Assembly: GCA_944472135.2 (NCBI GenBank)
Contig: OX235262.1
Span: 62,654,440 to 62,718,439 of the forward strand
DNA from: Trichobilharzia regenti
Lineage: Eukaryota; Platyhelminthes; Trematoda; Strigeidida; Schistosomatidae
Reading direction: 5' to 3'
DNA: 64,000 nt
Shown: in pieces, positions 58,302 through 64,000 of the stretch
How positions within the stretch are numbered: the first letter of the stretch is position 1
Layout: every line of letters begins with the position of its first letter
Position numbers and translations under genes: made by a program
The notes under the pieces: generated by a model
Databases searched by the model: none
The model's input: only the letters and a program-made list of their open reading frames with translations
Told to the model about the DNA's origin: nothing

Positions 58302-59009
58302 TTGATCTAATCCACAATGCTTAAACTTTTTACTGATATTAATTCTGTGTTTTTCCTCTTAACTGAAACCACATGAGAAAGGACACTTGTTGAATGGTTT
58401 TTCTTTTCTTGTGAATCTGCTGTCTTCAAATATATTGGATTGTCGATTTGAGGATTCGGTCAGACACTTTAGTTTTCCGAACAGTTCTTTGGATAAACTA
58501 CATGTTAGGGAATCCTGGTAGCAGAGCACTTGGTAGTAAGAGAATTTCTGGTTTGTGCAATTTGGAACTACTGGGAAATCGGGTTAAAATAGGTCCGTTC
58601 GATTTTATTCACCATTGACCTAGCTTTCTACTTTGTCGTGATTTAAGAGTTGGCTTTAAGTCGTTTTGATTTCACTGTCTAATGTTTGGATGGGAGTTTC
58701 CCTGGCTTTTTAGTGTACGTTATAAACATGTTTAAAAAAATTATCTGCTTTCTTCTCGGAAATACTCTCTCCATGATCACTATTTCAGCTTTTCCTGATA
58801 TCACTCATGGAGAATTCCAAAACTCACTCCACATTGAAGAAAGCTTTAGTGAGCAAGATATTGTCTAGAAAGATAGTGAAAGCGTAGCAGTGATAATAAA
58901 AAAACAACTAGCCTCAGAGATCACAGCCCAGTCAACCATTAAAACACCTAACTTATTTGTTAGACATACAGAAACTTGGTGAAACCTAATATAAACTTAC
59001 CATAAGGTG

Positions 59010-59930
59010 AGTGATTTAAATCTGATTTTTACGTCTGTTTGTGTGTGAACTGGCTGGTATGGGTGAGTGTATCGATATCTGTGACAATATTGTAGATGTG
59101 TTATGAACTAAATGCATTTTATAGTGTAATTCATCGAATGGCTACAAACGATCTGAAATAAAGAAGGAATATATCTTCCTGTCTACCCGCCACTACCCCC
59201 TCCCACCATCAGCATCAGCACCACTCATCTCTCCTCGAATCACACTATCCCTGTGAATAAAATTGTCATCCAACTGTATTAATTTTTCATCTGATGTTAT
59301 CATCACTCTCCATTATAGACATGAATTTATTATTATTATTGTTGCTGTTATCATCCTCGAATGAAATAGTTTTCATTTGATATATTTTGCGGTAAATATA
59401 AAAGACAGGTGGACACATAGGAAGTAGTAGGTAGTGTGTCGTAAAACAGAGGATAAATTCACGAGACTAAGAAAATTCGAATGAAATGGTTTTCCCGTTA
59501 TTCCAACCTCCCCCACCCGCGAACTTTAAGTTATATTGCAGATACAGACGGGTGTACATACATACATACATACACTAAACAAGACACAGAGCATTCCTAC
59601 AACATCGCTTTAAATTTAAAAAAAAACTGTTTTGTTTCCACGCGAAGCACACACATTTTCATAACTGTTATTATTATTGATATCATTGATATTATGATTA
59701 TGATTGGCACTGGTATAAAAATAACCTCAGCCGTAATGACAAGCTAATTCATGTCTGAACAATAAAACATTTTGACAACACAAAGGGACAATAAAAATCG
59801 GCCATTTTTGGCACGAGGATACAAAGATGCAGTCTCACTTATTCTCTACAATTTCATTGTTATTCCTCATTTATCATTCAAACCTGTTATATACAGACTT
59901 TATAATATGACATTTTGTCAATTATTTTAT
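59010..59930 (-). repeat. Inverted repeat copy paired with 15470-16420
   Basis: See the partner for anchors. It includes the CACCATCAGCATCAGCACCA stretch (59203-59222) and a short CATA repeat (59558-59573). No gene recognised. Confidence 0.8.
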
Positions 59931-60424
59931 TACCCAAAGAATATATGAATCAAAGATAGAGCCTGTTGTTTGTTAACCCACTGGCTGAATAGTTTCCTGC
60001 TGGCAAAAGTACGGGATGCCAATATTTGACTGGTGGAAAAGAGTACCTGCAGAGGAAACGTGGTTAGACAATATCCACAGGAAGCCCTACACCAAGGCTC
60101 CGCCACTTTTGACAGTCTTATTAACGACCAAACCCGACTTTTGTAGTCTGAACATATTCTGCTTTATATGCGACCAAACCTCCCTCCAGTTATACACAGC
60201 CCCAAAACAACAAAAGGATGGTTATTTCCAGTCAAATCTCTGCTTTGATTCAACAGTCATAATACATCAAAACGCAAAATTACCTCGACAAGGGTGTTTG
60301 GCAGTCATACTGGTCAGATAAGTTTCTAGTTCAAAACAAGTACTGTGGGAGGAAATTAGCTAACCAAAATTCAACTGTAAGACGTACCTGAGAATCGAGT
60401 AGAATATCCCCTACAAGGAGAGAA

Positions 60425-60762
60425 CAAAACTCTATCTGCAAGAATCACACATCGTCGTATTTCCGAACATCATCCAACGTGGTTAAGTAAGGGACAAAAA
60501 AGATCTATTCGTAGCTCTATTTTAGCCCACCTCGTTGATACTGAGCATAAGATTGATGTTAATACAGCATTTAAAATTATTTATCGCATTCCAACTTATC
60601 TTAATTTTGCTTTGCGAGTTCGTCTTCTACAGACGGCTGAGGCGATTGGCATTCATCTGAAGAAGCCAAGCTTATGTGTACAGAAAAAATTTGTACAGCC
60701 ACTTTCCCTACCGTGGCCATCGTCACAAGAATGGATAAACAGGACTGCGTCATCCCCCTAAA
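60425..60762 (+). pseudogene. Penelope-like element endonuclease-end remnant
   Basis: An open frame ending in TAA at 60760-60762 encodes TLSARITHRRISEHHPTWLS, then SIRSSILAHLVDTEHKIDVN, LNFALRVRLLQTAEAIGIHL and KKPSLCVQKK. It is the same domain end as 31995-32320 (minus) but includes more upstream sequence, where R-H-R-SEH resembles the GIY-YIG endonuclease. No start codon or RT is attached, so it is a 5'-truncated relic despite the open frame. Confidence 0.7.
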
Positions 60763-61614
60763 CCTATAAAATTATATTTGTCTAAATTATTATTTTATTT
60801 TATTTATTTTGACCACTTTATCTTTAATTTACGTGTTATTCTTGTAAAATTAATTTATTCTATCCATTTCCACCTTTTAAATCTGTATCGATTTTCTTCG
60901 TTAACTATTAACCCATTGACACTGTTTAATTATTGTTAACAAACTTATCGCCATTTGATTGGCAAACTGTTGTATTGTAATTAAAATGCTATATATATTA
61001 GAGTAGAGCCAAAGATGAGGATCTAATCGAAAAGTAAATATTTCTTCGCTCAATCTTTCTGTTTTCTAAATGTTTAAATGGGGATTTTTTCTTTATTAAC
61101 AATTCCCTCAGACAGTCCAATGTGAGAATGACCTCGATTCACTCAGACGAAATCATATCGTGAAACAACACATTATCAATGTATCACACAACCACACAGA
61201 GATGCCTTTAAATTAGAGATTAAAAGCGAACAAATTCAAATAATAGGGATTAAGTCAACAGATGATATGCAAACATTAGGGCAATGATATTTAGTCTTGT
61301 GGAAAAGAGGAACACAGTTATAAAGTTACTTGAAACATTCAAATAAATATTAATATTGTGATTTGATCGTTGAAGAGGGATTTTCCAAATAATCACTCCG
61401 TTACAGCCATCACTAAGTCATACTCATAACCTCAGTGAATTGATGTAGCCTTACTGAGGAGTGATGATAATCATGAAACTTGGCTGCATGGTTATCTGAA
61501 TATCATCTACAACAAATCATCCAACATTCATTTAAGAAGTGGATCACGATGGTGAGTCTCCAAGATCCATGACCATATTTCATAGTTGACTGTCACACTG
61601 AACATGTACCAAAA

Positions 61615-62130
61615 AGCTTACGTCTAAAGGGAACAAATGCTTTAAACAGTGCCATCGCCAGGCATCTCCTCGACACCGGTCATGAGGTGGACGTCGAAAA
61701 GTCGTTCAAAATTATCAATAAGCAAAATAGCTTAATTCTCCTTAAGTTTTCTGAAGCCATTTCCATCAAGCGCATGAAACCTGATTTATGCGTCCAGAAA
61801 GAAGCGGTTATCAGCCTTTCTTTGCCCTGGTAACTGGATATTTTCACCTCTCTTTCTTCCGAATGAGAAATGCTAAACGTTTCCATTGTGTATGATTATT
61901 ATTTTTCGGAATAGTGTTTAATATCGCATATTTATATATGTATATATTTTTAGTGTATGAGTATATTGATCGATTGATTATTGTTTAAAATGAACTTTGT
62001 GCAAGTATGTCAAAATTGCTTTTGTAGATATATTTTAATAATGTCTTTGCCATGTAAGCAACTGACGAGAAGGCAACGAAATAAAAGATGGTACCATTTT
62101 ATTCTGCTAAAACTGTAGTTCTTGCTTTGT
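61615..62130 (+). pseudogene. Second Penelope-like remnant with 3' tail
   Basis: 61615-61835 encodes a diverged form (NSAIARHLLDTGHEVDVEKSF, then KFSEAISIKRMKPDLCVQKE, SLSLPW). The following 61862-62130 matches the repeat split by the LINE at 18700-20360, which suggests that this tail is the 3' untranslated end of the same element. Confidence 0.65.
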
Positions 62131-62439
62131 TCAAATTCATTAAGGGGAATAAATGTATGACATTAAACTCCATCTTCACTTATTACTTATAAACACACAA
62201 TATTGGTTTTCCCCTGCTTATCAATCACTAGATCTTCAAAGCTGGTCAGAAATATTTGTGTCGCCACTGGTCGCCTGTAAGACTACATTATGTGGAGGGG
62301 ACAGCAGTCATGGGAAGGTAAATGATTAATTATTCTACTGAAAATGTGGATATTATTTCGACTAAATGACTACATCTTATTACTGAACAGCCAGTTTACT
62401 TATTCATCAATATAATTTCGGAAAACCGTTCGTAAAGCC

Positions 62440-62545
62440 TGTTCTAGTAGCTGAATGGTCACCCAACTCACCTCGTAAGCTGTAGGTACTATGTTCAACT
62501 CAGAAAGCAAAGAATGGTAAAAGGCTGTAGAAGCCCACTGATGCT
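62440..62545 (+). mobile_element. tRNA-like SINE head
   Basis: GTTCTAGTAGCTGAATGGTC resembles an A-box region and CTATGTTCAACTC a decayed B-box. It is similar to the minus-strand head near 14895-14980. A short body follows. Confidence 0.4.
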
Positions 62546-62549
62546 TTTT

Positions 62550-63835
62550 TTCGTTGTACAATATATTGATATTCCCGAAGTCACAGATATTATTCCTTAG
62601 TCGTTCTACGGTGAAGGAGATGGAAATAGTCTCTTCCTCCAGGATTTAGCATTTGTTTGATTGTTGACATTTCAGCATTACGCCTGATGACATCTTAATC
62701 ATCACCATCCAAACACTGAGTGCTCTCGACTCTATCCTGGCCAACCTGCTTCACAACATAAATGGTTTACTTTTCAGGGCAATGCATCGACCATTAAGAT
62801 TATTTTCAATTAACCGTGAAAAATTTCACATAATGTCAAGAACAACCGAAATGACTGGAATACTCTTATATCACTGTGTTTCGATGCATTACACTCGGCT
62901 CTTGTTAAAGCTGTGTATTATATAAAACAAATTAAAATTTTTGAAATAACTATCATCACACTTTAAATTCACTAATAAAAGTAAATTAGTGGGCAAACTT
63001 ATATTTCGTTTTATCAGTTAATTTGTCAAGTCCTTAGTGGTGTCTCTGACTGATTTCTAGCATTAAGTGAGGTTGCCAGAGCGGTCGTCAAGTTATTTCA
63101 CCCACAATCCACGGCGCACTTGGAACAGATGTAAGGTGTTTCCAGCTGTGCCTTGGTGAAGAGTGACAATAAGCACTTGTTGACTACCTATAACCACCTT
63201 ACACTAAGCTTCTAATTTTATAAACATTAACTTCTTTGAAGATGACTTCTTTCTGAGTAAGCTCAGACCAGATTGTAAGACAAGAAGCTCAAATTAATAC
63301 GTTTAGTTTGTCTATAATTTTCGCGATGTTAACTATTTTGGAAAATGGTCGACCATATCTTGATTGAAATTCGTAAATATGACTACTTTCCAAATCATAG
63401 ACAAACACATAAAAGTAGGATGTGTGAGATTATAGATGGCGAAGTATAGTAGTTTTACAGTGAGATAATAAAAAATATTCAAGAAATAAAATGACACAAT
63501 AGGGGGATGGTAACTCAGTGGATAGCATAGGAATAAGTACAGTCTTTAGAAATAATCATCATGGTTACCGTGAAACATAAAAAGTGTAAAAATGCCTAAG
63601 ACGGTAGCATGAACGAAAAGCATATCAGACAAAATTGTTATTGAAACCATAGGAGATTTACTATCCACTCATGCAGTGGCAACTGCAAGTGAGAACCATT
63701 CTGCTGACGGAAGTTTATGAAAAATGTGAAAACTGTGAAGCCACAGCAACTGACAAAATGGAACTAACGAATTTCAAATAAAGTCGAATATGCTTCACAA
63801 ACGAGTCCTTTAAAAACATGTAAGTGAAAAAAATG
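62550..63835. other. Nothing recognised
   Basis: No supported gene or named repeat. Confidence 0.35.
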
Positions 63836-63839
63836 AGGT

Positions 63840-64000
63840 AGATATTATGGAGACTGTTCGTTTAATAATGAATTACTCTGACATCGGGTACCCGTTAATT
63901 CAATTCTCTAAATGAATAGTGATACAATTAGTCAGCAATAGTATGTCAACAACTACTTGTAAGCAGTACAGTTGTATACAATACATTTATCATCACAATT
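63840..64000 (-). repeat. Dispersed repeat, copy 3 (cut by window end)
   Basis: Reverse complement of about 30795-30945, high identity, including GGGTACCCG and the CTACTTGTAAGCAGTACAGT stretch. Continues past the window. Confidence 0.8.

Overview
The window looks like nuclear DNA from a flatworm of the Schistosoma type. It is AT-rich, has spliced genes with GT-AG introns, and is crowded with repeats. The repeats fit schistosomes: Sm-alpha-type hammerhead ribozyme sequences, tRNA-derived SINEs, RTE/SR2-like LINE pieces, Penelope-like fragments and a Ty3/gypsy element. The species cannot be told from the sequence alone.

The layout is dominated by one very large inverted duplication. The left arm runs from about 50 (probably beyond the window edge) to about 14150. 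It matches the reverse complement of about 32780-51210, across an 18.6 kb spacer. Each arm carries one copy of the same C2H2 zinc-finger gene. The left copy is on + (exons ending at 7081, then 9954-12182 and 12872-12994). The right copy is on - (45691-45251, 38117-35868, 34128-34003). The two genes diverge tail to tail across the spacer and encode nearly the same protein of about 914 and 922 residues. It has a PLDLS (CtBP-type) motif and four zinc fingers split between the exons. Identity between the arms is a mosaic: near-identical blocks, including intron sequence, alternate abruptly with blocks that are clearly diverged. This suggests gene conversion.

An apparently intact Ty3/gypsy LTR retrotransposon (38488-43140) sits antisense in intron 1 of the right gene. 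It has 175 bp LTRs that differ at one base, a 4 bp target duplication and a single 1450-codon gag-pol frame. The left arm preserves the matching empty site, so the element arrived after the duplication.

The spacer (14.15-32.78 kb) and the right flank (51.2-64 kb) show no convincing host gene. They hold SINEs, three 3' fragments of an RTE-like LINE (one nested in an older repeat with a 12 bp target duplication), Penelope-like endonuclease remnants, foldback elements, a second inverted repeat pair (15.5-16.4 and 59.0-59.9 kb) and a dispersed repeat (28.2, 30.9 and 63.9 kb). Hammerhead-bearing foldback elements at 0.8, 4.1, 49.3 and 53.6 kb combine a tRNA-like Pol III promoter, a hammerhead fold and inverted halves. 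The copy at 49735-49780 keeps every invariant hammerhead core base.

All coordinates of diverged repeats are estimates by eye; splice sites and LTR ends were read base by base.
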